A stretch of DNA of 64,000 nt from Aquificaceae bacterium (GCA_027079305.1 JALWVU010000001.1:1-64000); one strand, 5' to 3'; counted from the stretch's first letter, positions 17,413-25,298 are shown. Translations and numbers: made by a program. Notes: generated from the letters alone by a model not told the origin.

Positions 17413-18402
17413 ATGATCGACAAACTCGGAAGGGAATTCAGGGATCTGAGGATCTCTGTAACGGACAGGTGCAACTTTAGATGTTTCTTCTGTATGCCCT
17501 CCGATAAGGACATAGAGTTCCTGGACAGAAAGGACCTTCTTACCTACGAAGAGATAACAAGGCTCGTAAAGCTTCTGATACCCCTTGGCTTGAAGAAGGT
17601 CAGGATAACCGGGGGAGAACCTCTCGTCAGGGCACACTTGGAGAACCTTGTGGAGATGCTGAGTAGTGTAGGTGGGATTAAAGATATAGCTCTGACAACG
17701 AACGGATACAGATTGGCTGAGAAGGCGGAGATTCTCAAGGAAAAAGGTCTGAAGAGGATAACCGTGAGCCTTCTGACTCTTAAAAGGGAGAAGTTCCCCA
17801 GGATTGTCGGCAAGTATGTAGACCTCGACAGAGTTTTAGAAGGTATAGATTCGGCAGTTGAAGCAGGTTTTTATCCCGTAAAGATAAACACAGTTGTAGT
17901 CAGGGGAGTGAACGAGGACGAGATACTGGATATAGCGGAATTCTGCAGGGAGAAGGGGCTTGTTTTGAGGTTCATAGAGTATATGGATGTGGGAACCCTC
18001 AACGGATGGAGCATGGACAGAGTGGTCACCGCGGAAGAGATAATAAACCTTATTTCTAAAAGGTATCCGGTGGAGGAGATCGGCAGAGAAGGGAGCGAGA
18101 CCGCTATCAGGTTCCGCTACAAGGACACGGGACTTGAGTTTGGCGTGGTGGCCTCAGTCTCAAGACCCTTCTGCAGGAGTTGCACGAGGCTCAGGCTGTC
18201 CGCGGACGGTCAGCTCTTTACATGCCTGTTTTCTCAGAAGGGTTTTGATGTAAAAGGTTTGCTCAGAAGCGGAGCGAGTGATGAAGAGATAATCAGTAGT
18301 CTGGAAGACATCTGGAAGAATAGGGAGGATAGATACTCCGAAATCAGGTTCTCTCTGAGGGAAAGGGCTCCCAAGGTGGAGATGTTCAGGGTCGGTGGAT
18401 AA
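17413..18402 (+). CDS. moaA: GTP 3',8-cyclase (molybdenum cofactor step 1)
   Basis: 329 residues. Radical-SAM cysteines C20, C24, C27 (DRCNFRCFFCMPSD), the SAM-binding GGEPLV, the C-terminal cluster cysteines in FCRSCTRLRLSADGQLFTC, and a C-terminal Gly-Gly (FRVGG) needed for activity. It makes 3',8-cyclo-dihydro-GTP from GTP. It is in an operon with moaE. The 3' end overlaps the tetR gene by 17 nt on the other strand. The modABC molybdate transporter lies elsewhere in the window. Confidence 0.95.
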   Translation: MIDKLGREFRDLRISVTDRCNFRCFFCMPSDKDIEFLDRKDLLTYEEITRLVKLLIPLGLKKVRITGGEPLVRAHLENLVEMLSSVGGIKDIALTTNGYRLAEKAEILKEKGLKRITVSLLTLKREKFPRIVGKYVDLDRVLEGIDSAVEAGFYPVKINTVVVRGVNEDEILDIAEFCREKGLVLRFIEYMDVGTLNGWSMDRVVTAEEIINLISKRYPVEEIGREGSETAIRFRYKDTGLEFGVVASVSRPFCRSCTRLRLSADGQLFTCLFSQKGFDVKGLLRSGASDEEIISSLEDIWKNREDRYSEIRFSLRERAPKVEMFRVGG

Positions 18403-18970
18403 CAAGGCCCTCGAGGAGCATCTTTTTAACCGACTCCCTGTCCTTGACGATCTTCCCTCTCCTCCCCCTTATGAACCACTGGAAGACCTTGGCCTGCATA
18501 AATCCTATGAAGGAGAAGCTGACCTCTTCCACATCTATGTCCTTCCTTATGGTCCCCTCCTGTATACCCTCGTATATAACATCTCCTACCTTACTTGCGT
18601 AAGCGTTCAGGAAGTCAAAGATCATCTTCTTTAGCTTCTTTTTGTTGCTCCTCGAGAACTCAAAGCAGAGAACCGGTGTGACGCCCCTCGTCTCTTCGAG
18701 GAGGTCTATGTGACCCTCTATTATCAGGGAGAGTTTCTCCACCGCGTCAGCCCCTTCCCTTATAGCCCTCTCAGTTCTCCTGAGGCATTCGGTAGTGTAT
18801 CTGCCTATTATCTCCTCCGCTATGCTGTCCATGCTGGGGAAGTGTTTGAAAATGGCAGCGTCCGATATACCGAGCCTCTCCCCTATCCTTTTCGCGGTGA
18901 ACATCTTCAGCCCTTCATGGGCTATTATCTGAGCGCCCGTTTTGATGATCTTCTCTCTCGTGCCCGCCAT
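18386..18970 (-). CDS. TetR-family transcriptional regulator, probable second gene of the sqr operon
   Basis: 194 residues. The N-terminal helix-turn-helix is typical (REKIIKTGAQIIAHEGLKMFTAKRIGERLGISDAAIFKHFPS). The C-terminal all-helical ligand domain has Cys in TECLRRT and VTPVLCFEFSR. It lies 33 nt downstream of sqr on the same strand with no terminator between, so it is probably cotranscribed. That makes it the best candidate to bind the TTAG-N6-CTAA sites in front of sqr and both oxidase operons, and to repress its own synthesis. The ligand is unknown; a sulfur or redox signal is speculation. Confidence 0.88.
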   Translation of the reverse strand: MAGTREKIIKTGAQIIAHEGLKMFTAKRIGERLGISDAAIFKHFPSMDSIAEEIIGRYTTECLRRTERAIREGADAVEKLSLIIEGHIDLLEETRGVTPVLCFEFSRSNKKKLKKMIFDFLNAYASKVGDVIYEGIQEGTIRKDIDVEEVSFSFIGFMQAKVFQWFIRGRRGKIVKDRESVKKMLLEGLVIHRP

Positions 18971-19003
18971 GGCTTATAAAGTATAAAGTGGAGGAAACCT
19001 CCC

Positions 19004-20296
19004 TCAACACCTTGAGCCGGGAGATCCCTCACACTCCCTACAGAGTTCCACCGGTTTCATGCGCAGAACCAGTTCCAGAACCTTTTCCTCGAACCAGGGG
19101 GCTATATCTCCTCTCTTCACCTTCCAGAGGAAGTATTTTTCGAAGGCGGTCTTGAGGTAGTGGACCCACTTGGCCTTCTTCGTTTTGACCCAAGCCCTAG
19201 GAGGTATAACGGGATTGGCTATGAAACCCGCCGCCTCCTTGCCCATGTCCGCTATGCATATCGCCGCCAAGGTAGGAGCGTATCTGTCGGGAGAGTTGTG
19301 TATGTCGTTCACTATGTTGAGCGCCACCGCCATGGCCATTCCCTCTATCATCTGGCCGGTCTTGGGTGCTCCGGTGGGCACGGGTGTCTTTTCCACCGGA
19401 GGTATGGCAGTAACTACGCCTACTCCGTATATGTTCTTGTAGGTAGGGTTTTGAAAGCACCTGTTCACTATGACCATCTTGTTGGCAGGGTTGGCCACCT
19501 TGTCTCCCGCGGAAGCTACCACGTCCGGCCCCTGAAATCTGGGCATAAACATGGTGAACTTGGCCTCTATCTCGTGGGTATTCCCGTTGAGATCTTCGTA
19601 AACAACCTTATCTTTATCTATCTTTGTAACCTTCACGTTCGTTATATACCTGATATCCTTCTCCGCGAAGAGGTCCTCCATCATCCTCCTGGAGGGACCT
19701 ACACCTCCGAGGCCGAGATGTCCTATGTAAGGTTCCGATGTTACGTAGGTTATGGGAACCTTATGCCTTATGCCTCTCTTCACAAGCTCGTAGTTCAGCA
19801 TGAAAGCGAACTCGTAGGCAGGCCCAAAACAGCTCACTCCCGGGATAGCACCTATCACCACAGGACCGGGATTCTGATAGAACTCCTCGAGCTTCTTCTG
19901 GGTTTCCATAGCGTGCTCCGCGGTGCACACGGAAGTAGAGTTTTCCTCTTGTCCCTCAGCACCAAATACGAGCTTAGGCCCCGTGGCTATGACCAGGTAG
20001 TCGTACTCAATCTCTTTACCGGATTTAGTCTTTACCTTGCCTGCGTCCGGATCTATGCTCTCCGCTGCTTCACTTACGAACTCGATTCCGAACTTAGAAA
20101 GCAGGGGAGCAAGAGGGACAGTTATGTCCTCGAACTTCCTCCATCCAAGGGCAAGATGCGGAAAGGCCGGAGTGAATCCGAAGTAGGGTCTGTTGGATAC
20201 TATTGTTATATTCAGGTTCCTGTCCAGCTTTCTCAGGTTGTAGGCTGTCGCTATGCCTCCTACACCGCCTCCTATTATCACTACCCGCTTGCTCAT
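19004..20296 (-). CDS. sqr: Sulfide:quinone oxidoreductase, type I
   Basis: 430 residues, the same length as I recall for the Aquifex aeolicus enzyme. FAD-binding GGGVGGIATAYNLRK at the N-terminus. The three redox cysteines fall at 124 (STSVCTAEHAM), 156 (IPGVSCFGPAYEFA) and 347 (LAAICIADMG). The C-terminal amphipathic helices (VHYLKTAFEKYFLWKVKRG) anchor it at the periplasmic membrane face. It oxidises sulfide to polysulfide or sulfur and reduces quinone. In A. aeolicus it is reported in a supercomplex with bc1 and ba3 oxidase, whose genes are next door here. SD GGAGGTG precedes ATG. TATAAT lies at 20335-20340 (minus), with the operator between. Confidence 0.97.
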   Translation of the reverse strand: MSKRVVIIGGGVGGIATAYNLRKLDRNLNITIVSNRPYFGFTPAFPHLALGWRKFEDITVPLAPLLSKFGIEFVSEAAESIDPDAGKVKTKSGKEIEYDYLVIATGPKLVFGAEGQEENSTSVCTAEHAMETQKKLEEFYQNPGPVVIGAIPGVSCFGPAYEFAFMLNYELVKRGIRHKVPITYVTSEPYIGHLGLGGVGPSRRMMEDLFAEKDIRYITNVKVTKIDKDKVVYEDLNGNTHEIEAKFTMFMPRFQGPDVVASAGDKVANPANKMVIVNRCFQNPTYKNIYGVGVVTAIPPVEKTPVPTGAPKTGQMIEGMAMAVALNIVNDIHNSPDRYAPTLAAICIADMGKEAAGFIANPVIPPRAWVKTKKAKWVHYLKTAFEKYFLWKVKRGDIAPWFEEKVLELVLRMKPVELCRECEGSPGSRC

Positions 20297-20315
20297 CTCA
20301 CACCTCCGGTTTTGC

Positions 20316-20329
20316 TTAGTAAGTGCTAA
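20316..20329. promoter_or_regulatory. Operator copy 1 (TTAG-N6-CTAA) in the sqr leader
   Basis: TTAGTAAGTGCTAA, a dyad with perfect 4-bp arms. It lies 5 bp downstream of the sqr -10 box (TATAAT, 20335-20340 minus), over the expected transcription start and just before the SD. The same dyad occurs at 20454-20467 (one arm TTAA) and 24673-24686. Confidence 0.65.
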
Positions 20330-20334
20330 CTTTA

Positions 20335-20365
20335 ATTATATAGCCACACGAGATCTTTAGCCAAA
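20335..20365 (-). promoter_or_regulatory. Promoter of sqr
   Basis: TATAAT on the minus strand at 20335-20340, with a weak -35 candidate TTTGGC at 20360-20365 (19-bp spacing). The weak -35 suggests an activator or only basal strength. Confidence 0.5.
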
Positions 20366-20374
20366 TAAAATTTA

Positions 20375-20398
20375 CAAGCCCTAAATATCCAGGGCTTG
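20375..20398. promoter_or_regulatory. Perfect inverted repeat in the sqr/coxC intergenic region
   Basis: CAAGCCCT, 8-base loop, AGGGCTTG. On the minus strand it is followed by the T-rich run TAAATTTTATTT, so it could terminate an upstream minus-strand transcript, or it may be a second protein-binding site. It sits between the sqr promoter and the first coxC promoter. Confidence 0.45.
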
Positions 20399-20420
20399 AA
20401 AGCATATATTAGTGCAATTT

Positions 20421-20467
20421 TTGTAGCTTTTAAAGTGACTTATATATGGATCGTTAATACATACTAA
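20421..20467 (+). promoter_or_regulatory. Distal promoter of the cox operon with operator copy 2
   Basis: TTGTAG (20421) and TATATG (20443, 16-bp spacing) are followed by TTAATACATACTAA at 20454-20467, the same dyad with one mismatch in the left arm. The extension ATACTAACTAAC (20461-20472) is repeated exactly at the third site (24680-24691). The leader to coxC would be about 165 nt. Confidence 0.5.
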
Positions 20468-20529
20468 CTAACATACTTTTTCAACCTTCACATCCAGGGA
20501 AAAAGAATTATTGACTTTATACTCAGTTT

Positions 20530-20581
20530 TTGACAAAAAGTGCTTGCATGAAAGACTCCCAAAGGATATGATATTTGTCAA
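20530..20581 (+). promoter_or_regulatory. Proximal promoter of the cox operon, bracketed by TTGACAAA inverted repeats
   Basis: TTGCAT (20544-20549), 17 bp, TATGAT (20567-20572) is a good promoter. It is exactly bracketed by TTGACAAA (20530-20537) and TTTGTCAA (20574-20581), 44 bp centre to centre, about four helical turns. A dimer or looping regulator could grip both. The cox cluster thus seems to have two separately regulated promoters. Confidence 0.55.
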
Positions 20582-20618
20582 CTGATTTAGGTCAGGTTTC
20601 TGGTAAGGAGGGACTGAG

Positions 20619-21398
20619 ATGGCACATGAGGCTGTTCATCATCCGCACCACGAAACCAGTATCTGGCCCTTCCCGATAGGGATAGGGACCCTGCTCATAC
20701 CAATAGCCTTTACCCTCTTTTTCCACTACGGCATGCAGATGCCCGGACTAGTCCTTGGGGGGATAGGTCTGGTGTTCATCTTGGTGGGAGCTGCCGGATG
20801 GGCCAACGAACACTTCCAGGTGGACAGGGACGAGGGCTATGGCTGGCTCGGAATACTCTCCTTCATCCTATCGGAGATAGTCATATTCGGAACCATATTC
20901 GCCTACTTCTGGATGGCAAGAACCGCACACGCGGACAAGTGGCACGAGTGGGTCCCGGAGGGTATAAGCCTCGGTATGGCCGGTATACTGACCCTCATAC
21001 TTTGGGCTTCGAGTTTCACTATATTCAAGGCCGAACTCGCCCTTGAGGAGGAGGGTGACAACGGAAAGGCTCTCATGTGGACTTTCATAACCTTCGTTCT
21101 GGGTGGACTCTTCGTAGTCCTGCACATGAGGGAATGGATGCACCTGTGGAGTGAGGGTTTCACACTCAGCGCGAACGCTTATGGAACCGGATTCTACGCG
21201 CTTACCGGACTGCACACCTCTCACGTTCTCGTGGGACTTATAACGCAGATCTACGCCATGTGGCTCCTCGCTACCGGTAAAATGAACAAAGACAAGCCTA
21301 CCATGATGAAGGCGGTCTCCGCATACTGGCACTTTGTAGACGTTATGTGGATGCTCGTTGCGGGAACCGCATACCTGGTAGGGTCTGCGGCGATATGA
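20619..21398 (+). CDS. coxC: Cytochrome c oxidase subunit III
   Basis: 259 residues with about seven membrane helices. Family blocks: GYGWLGILSFILSEIVIFGTIFAYFWM, ALTGLHTSHVLVGLI and SAYWHFVDVMWMLV at the end. A His-rich N-terminus (HEAVHHPHHE) is unusual. It is first of the four-gene coxC-sco-coxB-coxA operon; its stop overlaps the sco start. An SD (AAGGAGGGACTGAG) precedes ATG. Subunit III stabilises the A-type oxidase and its oxygen or proton paths. Confidence 0.95.
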   Translation: MAHEAVHHPHHETSIWPFPIGIGTLLIPIAFTLFFHYGMQMPGLVLGGIGLVFILVGAAGWANEHFQVDRDEGYGWLGILSFILSEIVIFGTIFAYFWMARTAHADKWHEWVPEGISLGMAGILTLILWASSFTIFKAELALEEEGDNGKALMWTFITFVLGGLFVVLHMREWMHLWSEGFTLSANAYGTGFYALTGLHTSHVLVGLITQIYAMWLLATGKMNKDKPTMMKAVSAYWHFVDVMWMLVAGTAYLVGSAAI

Positions 21399-22198
21399 TG
21401 GTGAATCTGCTGATAGCTCTCCTTATAAGTGCGGGTGCGGTGCTTGCGGAAGCGGTGGGTGCTAACAACGTGCTTAGGGAAGACTTCTTCGATCCTGCGA
21501 TGCTGAAGATAGACGAGAAAAAGTATCTCGGAGGTTTTGTGGCTAACACAGATGTGATTCTGGAGAACGGGAAGAGAATTAAATTGTATGACCTTCTTTC
21601 AGGTAAGCCGACGATATTGCTCTTTTCCTACTATACCTGCGAAGGATCCTGTCCTATAAGGATAGACAACCTCAACAAACTCGTAAAGAGTTCAGAATCC
21701 CTCCGGAACAGAGATTTCAACGTTCTGGTCCTCTCCTTTGACAGGAGGGATACCCTCGAAACCCTGAAGAAGTTCAAGGAAATCCACGGTCCCTTCACAG
21801 CTCAGTGGGTTTTCGGTCTGATTCCCGAAGATGATGTAGAAACGCTAACAAACAGCGTAGGGTTCAAGTTCTTCTACTCGGAGAGGGACAAAACCTTCGT
21901 TCACACTAACGTTTACATCTTCCTCGCTCCAGACGGGAGAATTACAAGATACCTTTTCGGAATAAACCCCAAAGAGAGGGACATAAGGATAGCTCTCGCG
22001 GAGGCGGAAGGCGGAAGGATATCTACAAATTCGGTGGTGGATCTTGCCCTACTGGTTTGCTACACCTACGATCCTTCGAGGAGTACCTTTGTGGTCAATC
22101 CTACGATCATCTTCGGCGGTGTGGGGTTTGCCGCTCTTGGAAGCGTGATCCTGCTCGCTTTTATATCGAGCAAGTTAGTTAAAAGGGAGGTGCAGTGA
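21395..22198 (+). CDS. SCO1/SenC-type copper chaperone for the CuA site
   Basis: About 267 residues from ATG 21395 (ATGA overlap with coxC). Signal peptide (LLIALLISAGAVLAEA), copper motif YYTCEGSCPIR (CxxxC) and the distal His in KTFVHTNVYIFLAPDG. A C-terminal membrane helix (VNPTIIFGGVGFAALGSVILLAFIS) is shared with the second SCO gene in this window. It delivers copper to subunit II, encoded next. It overlaps coxB by 4 nt. Confidence 0.92.
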   Translation: MMVNLLIALLISAGAVLAEAVGANNVLREDFFDPAMLKIDEKKYLGGFVANTDVILENGKRIKLYDLLSGKPTILLFSYYTCEGSCPIRIDNLNKLVKSSESLRNRDFNVLVLSFDRRDTLETLKKFKEIHGPFTAQWVFGLIPEDDVETLTNSVGFKFFYSERDKTFVHTNVYIFLAPDGRITRYLFGINPKERDIRIALAEAEGGRISTNSVVDLALLVCYTYDPSRSTFVVNPTIIFGGVGFAALGSVILLAFISSKLVKREVQ

Positions 22199-22908
22199 TG
22201 GAGCAGGTGTTTGCCTATCCTGCCAAGTGGTGGAGTGAAGCGGTAACCGTGTGGCTTGTGGTCGCGGTGGTTATCTACGTGATCGTGGCCATACCGGGCC
22301 TGTATTTCATAATGAAGTATAGGTTCAAACCCGGCGTTAGGGAGATAGGAGACCACGAGAAGCACGGCCACTGGGGACTGGAAGCCCTCTGGACAATAGT
22401 CCCTACCATAATAGTCCTCGTCCTCGCTACATATTCCTTTGCGGTTTTCAAAAAGCAGAGAACCGCTCCCCCGGATGCCATGACCATCAAGGTTACGGGT
22501 TTCATGTGGGGATGGCAGGTTGAGTATCTCGATGAGAAGGGAAACACCATAAAGACGGTGGTTACATCCTTTAACCCCTCAAGCTACGAGATTCCCGAAG
22601 ATCAAAAGATAGTCGTCCCCGCAGGGAAACCTGTGAAGGCCCTTCTTACCTCCTTGGATGTAATACACTCATTCTACGTTAAGCCCGCGAGAATAACTGA
22701 AGACATGGTCCCCGGTAGGATCACACACCTCTGGTTCCAGATCAACAAGCCCGGTGAGTACTGGGTCTTTTGCAGGGAATTCTGTGGAACAGGACACTCC
22801 CACATGTTCACCAAGCTAAAGGTGGTTCCTCCGGAGCAGTTCGCCCTCTGGCTGAAGAGCGAAACCAACGTCGCTAACAAGCCTTCTCAAATAGATGGGA
22901 ATCTTTAA
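22195..22908 (+). CDS. coxB: Cytochrome c oxidase subunit II (CuA), A-type oxidase
   Basis: 237 residues. Two N-terminal membrane helices (VWLVVAVVIYVIVAIPGLYFI; LWTIVPTIIVLVLATYSFAVF) precede a cupredoxin domain. CuA ligands are visible: DVIHSFYVK, then CREFCGTGHSHM. It accepts electrons from a c-type cytochrome on the periplasmic side. No fused haem c domain follows, so this is not a caa3-type chain. It overlaps sco by 4 nt; subunit I starts 12 nt downstream. Confidence 0.96.
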   Translation: MMEQVFAYPAKWWSEAVTVWLVVAVVIYVIVAIPGLYFIMKYRFKPGVREIGDHEKHGHWGLEALWTIVPTIIVLVLATYSFAVFKKQRTAPPDAMTIKVTGFMWGWQVEYLDEKGNTIKTVVTSFNPSSYEIPEDQKIVVPAGKPVKALLTSLDVIHSFYVKPARITEDMVPGRITHLWFQINKPGEYWVFCREFCGTGHSHMFTKLKVVPPEQFALWLKSETNVANKPSQIDGNL

Positions 22909-22920
22909 GGAGGTTGTGAG

Positions 22921-24534
22921 ATGAGAGAGGCTATACCGGTTCCCTACTTCGGTGCAGGTTTAAAGGAGTGGCTCTTTACCACAGACCACAAGAAGATAGG
23001 TATCCTCTACCTGACCACCTCCTACATCTTCTTCCTGGTGGCTGGTCTCTTCGGCCTGATCATAAGGCTCGAGCAGACCTCTCCCGGTATCCAGTATGTC
23101 CAGCCCGACTTCTACAACTACCTGCTGACGGGACACGGTGCGGTCCTGCTCCTGTGGTGGGCGATAGCCTCCCACATAGGTGGTTTCGGGAACTTCCTGC
23201 TACCGCTGATGATAGGTGCCAAGGATGTGGCCTTCCCGAGGCTCAATGCCCTCAGCTGGTGGGCCTTCTTCGGAGCGAGCGTTCTCGTCCTTCTGACCCT
23301 CATACCCGGAAACCACATAAAGATGATGTGGACCGGATACCCCCCCTACTCCACCACTGGTGATGCGGGCGTCACCGCTATGTATGTGTTCATAATCCAC
23401 CTGATCGGTATCTCCTCCATAGCTACCGCGGTGAACTTTATAACCACCTACATAAAGATGAGGGCGCCCGGCATCCACTTCTGGAACACGAACATGTTCG
23501 TCCACTGTCTCATAGCGGCGAACGTGATACAGCTCGTCGGAGTGCCCTCCCTCGCAGGTGCGGTTACCATGCTCCTCCTGGACAAGTATCTCGGAACTAA
23601 CTTCTACAATCCCGCGAAAGGCGGTGATCCCCTCCTCTACCAGAACGTCTTCTGGTTCTACTCCCACCCGGTCGTTTACGTTCAGATACTTCCTGTATTC
23701 GGTTTCTTCTCCGAGATAGTTCCCACCTTTGCGAGAAGACCCCTATTCGGATACAAGACCATGATCTTCGCCGTGTGGGGCATAACGCTTCTCAGCTTTA
23801 TGGTCTGGATACACCACATGTTCGTTTCGGGAGTTCCCGACTGGATAAGGGTGATAATGTCCTACACCACCATACTAATAGCGGTTCCCACAGGTATAAA
23901 GATCTTCAACTGGATGGGAACTCTCCATGGCGGGGCAATAATACTCAGGTCCCCCATGCTCTATGCTCTCGGTGGAATATTCATGTTCCTGATCGGTGGT
24001 CTGACCGGTATACCCAACGCTATGGTTGCCATAGACCTGGGAATATCCGATTCCCTCTTCATAGTTGGGCACTTCCATTACGTTCTTGGAATGGCTTTAA
24101 CCCTCGGACTTTTCGGAGCGATAATCTACTGGTTCCCAAAGATGACCGGAAAGATGTATCCCGAAGGCTTCGGAAAGCTTTCCTTCTGGCTTGTGTTCAT
24201 AGGGGCCAACCTTTTCTACTTCTTCCAGATGGTAGTCGGTATGCTCGGCAATCCCAGAAGGTATCCTGACTATCCTCCCATACCCGAGTGGGTTACCCTC
24301 CACCATATACAGACCGTGGGTGCTTTTATACTCGGTCTCGGAGTTCTCGTATTCACAATAGGGATCATCAAAGGTCTCCTCAGTGGTGAGAAGGCTCCGG
24401 ACAACCCGTGGAATTCTCAGTCTCTTGAATGGAGGATAGCATCTCCCGCTCCCGTGGACAACTTCGGTGAGGAGCACCCCAAGGTAGAACCCGACTACCA
24501 CCCTTACAAATACGGTGCGCCTCCCGCCTTTTAG
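22921..24534 (+). CDS. coxA: Cytochrome c oxidase subunit I, A2-type haem-copper oxidase
   Basis: 537 residues, about 12 membrane helices. CuB and haem ligands: LTGHGAVLLLWW, FWFYSHPVVYVQILPVFGF, WIHHMFVSG, VGHFHYVLGMA. The Glu usual before the CuB-linked Tyr (HPEVY) is Val here, while YSHP supplies the Tyr-Ser pair of A2-type oxidases, which replaces the D-channel Glu. This suggests an A2 proton path. ATG 22921 has GGAGG about 7 nt upstream. A terminator-like hairpin follows at 24566. Confidence 0.96.
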   Translation: MREAIPVPYFGAGLKEWLFTTDHKKIGILYLTTSYIFFLVAGLFGLIIRLEQTSPGIQYVQPDFYNYLLTGHGAVLLLWWAIASHIGGFGNFLLPLMIGAKDVAFPRLNALSWWAFFGASVLVLLTLIPGNHIKMMWTGYPPYSTTGDAGVTAMYVFIIHLIGISSIATAVNFITTYIKMRAPGIHFWNTNMFVHCLIAANVIQLVGVPSLAGAVTMLLLDKYLGTNFYNPAKGGDPLLYQNVFWFYSHPVVYVQILPVFGFFSEIVPTFARRPLFGYKTMIFAVWGITLLSFMVWIHHMFVSGVPDWIRVIMSYTTILIAVPTGIKIFNWMGTLHGGAIILRSPMLYALGGIFMFLIGGLTGIPNAMVAIDLGISDSLFIVGHFHYVLGMALTLGLFGAIIYWFPKMTGKMYPEGFGKLSFWLVFIGANLFYFFQMVVGMLGNPRRYPDYPPIPEWVTLHHIQTVGAFILGLGVLVFTIGIIKGLLSGEKAPDNPWNSQSLEWRIASPAPVDNFGEEHPKVEPDYHPYKYGAPPAF

Positions 24535-24565
24535 ATCCCGAGCAACCTCCTGAGCCGTTCCCTTT

Positions 24566-24593
24566 GAGGGGCGCTCAGCCCCTCTCTTCTTTC
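24566..24593 (+). terminator. Rho-independent terminator after coxA
   Basis: GAGGGG, loop of 7, CCCCTC (24566-24584), then TCTTCTTTC. It separates the A2 and ba3 oxidase operons. Confidence 0.7.
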
Positions 24594-24635
24594 AAAAAAA
24601 CTAATTTGTGATTAAAAAATCAGCTTAAAATCTCC

Positions 24636-24686
24636 TTGAATTTTTACATTACAAGCTTATAATTTTAATCAGTTAGGTAATACTAA
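24636..24686 (+). promoter_or_regulatory. Promoter of the ba3 oxidase operon with operator copy 3
   Basis: TTGAAT (24636-24641), 16 bp, TATAAT (24658-24663), then TTAGGTAATACTAA (24673-24686) over the expected start of transcription. The geometry is the same as in front of sqr, and the flanking 12-mer ATACTAACTAAC matches the distal cox site. Confidence 0.65.
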
Positions 24687-24704
24687 CTAACAGGAGGTTG
24701 CACC

Positions 24705-24824
24705 ATGGGAGAGAGAGAGGACTTCTTTCCATCAGGAGCGGTGAGCTTCTTCTTGCTGATGATAGGTTTTTACGTCTTCCTGTGGGGACTGGTTTACCTT
24801 TTGCTTCTCTCCTTCGCGGACTGA
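24705..24824 (+). CDS. Small subunit IIa of the ba3-type oxidase
   Basis: A 39-residue single-span membrane protein (MGEREDFFPSGAVSFFLLMI, then FYVFLWGLVYLLLLSFAD). Position directly before subunit II, size and topology match subunit IIa known from Thermus ba3 and from Aquifex. SD CAGGAGG lies 9 nt before ATG. It replaces the first helix that B-type subunit II lacks. It is too short for most gene finders. Confidence 0.85.
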   Translation: MGEREDFFPSGAVSFFLLMIGFYVFLWGLVYLLLLSFAD

Positions 24825-24836
24825 GGAGGTGTGGAG

Positions 24837-25286
24837 ATGGACAGGGCGGAGAGAAACGCTTTAACGATTGCTGTAATTCTCCTTCTATTCTTTTTCACGC
24901 TGATAGTCTATGCGGCTAAGGGCCTCAAGATCGACCTGCCCACATGCATAACGGACGTCCAGCCCTTCAAGGAAGGCAGGCTTATAAAACACGCTCCTGA
25001 CAGATACGAACTTCACGTTGTGGCAAGGATGTGGTATTTCGACTTCAACCAAGGAAGCACGGAGATAGAGATACCCGCTGGCTCTGTGGTGGATATATAC
25101 CTTACCTCCGCGGATGTGGTCCACGGCATGCACATAAACGGGACCACAGTAAATCTTATGGCCATACCCGGAACCGTGAACTACGCCAGATACAGGTTTG
25201 AAAAACCGGGCGTTTACCACGTAGTCTGCCACGAATTTTGCGGTGTGGGGCACCAGGCCATGCAGGGAAGGATAGTTGTCAGATAA
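24837..25286 (+). CDS. coxB2: ba3-type oxidase subunit II (CuA)
   Basis: 149 residues. One membrane helix (TIAVILLLFFFTLIVYAAKG) and a cupredoxin domain with DVVHGMHINGTTVN and CHEFCGVGHQAM as CuA ligands. GTG at 24831 is in frame but touches the SD (AGGAGGT, 24824-24830); ATG 24837 is correctly spaced. Short length and a single helix are typical of B-type oxidases. Confidence 0.94.
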   Translation: MDRAERNALTIAVILLLFFFTLIVYAAKGLKIDLPTCITDVQPFKEGRLIKHAPDRYELHVVARMWYFDFNQGSTEIEIPAGSVVDIYLTSADVVHGMHINGTTVNLMAIPGTVNYARYRFEKPGVYHVVCHEFCGVGHQAMQGRIVVR

Positions 25287-25298
25287 GGAGGTGAGAAG

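Noticed and set aside
19160-20329. 389-codon open frame antisense to sqr
   Set aside because: The SQR frame has exact cysteine spacing. The antisense product is a codon-bias shadow without motifs, and its frame runs into the sqr promoter.
20531-20548. Sigma-54 promoter before coxC (TGACAA ... TTGCA)
   Set aside because: The spacing between the two elements is 7 instead of 5 and the GG of the -24 element is missing; a sigma-70 promoter with 17-bp spacing fits better.
24831-24836. coxB2 start at GTG 24831
   Set aside because: It directly abuts the SD, giving zero spacing; ATG 24837 is correctly placed.
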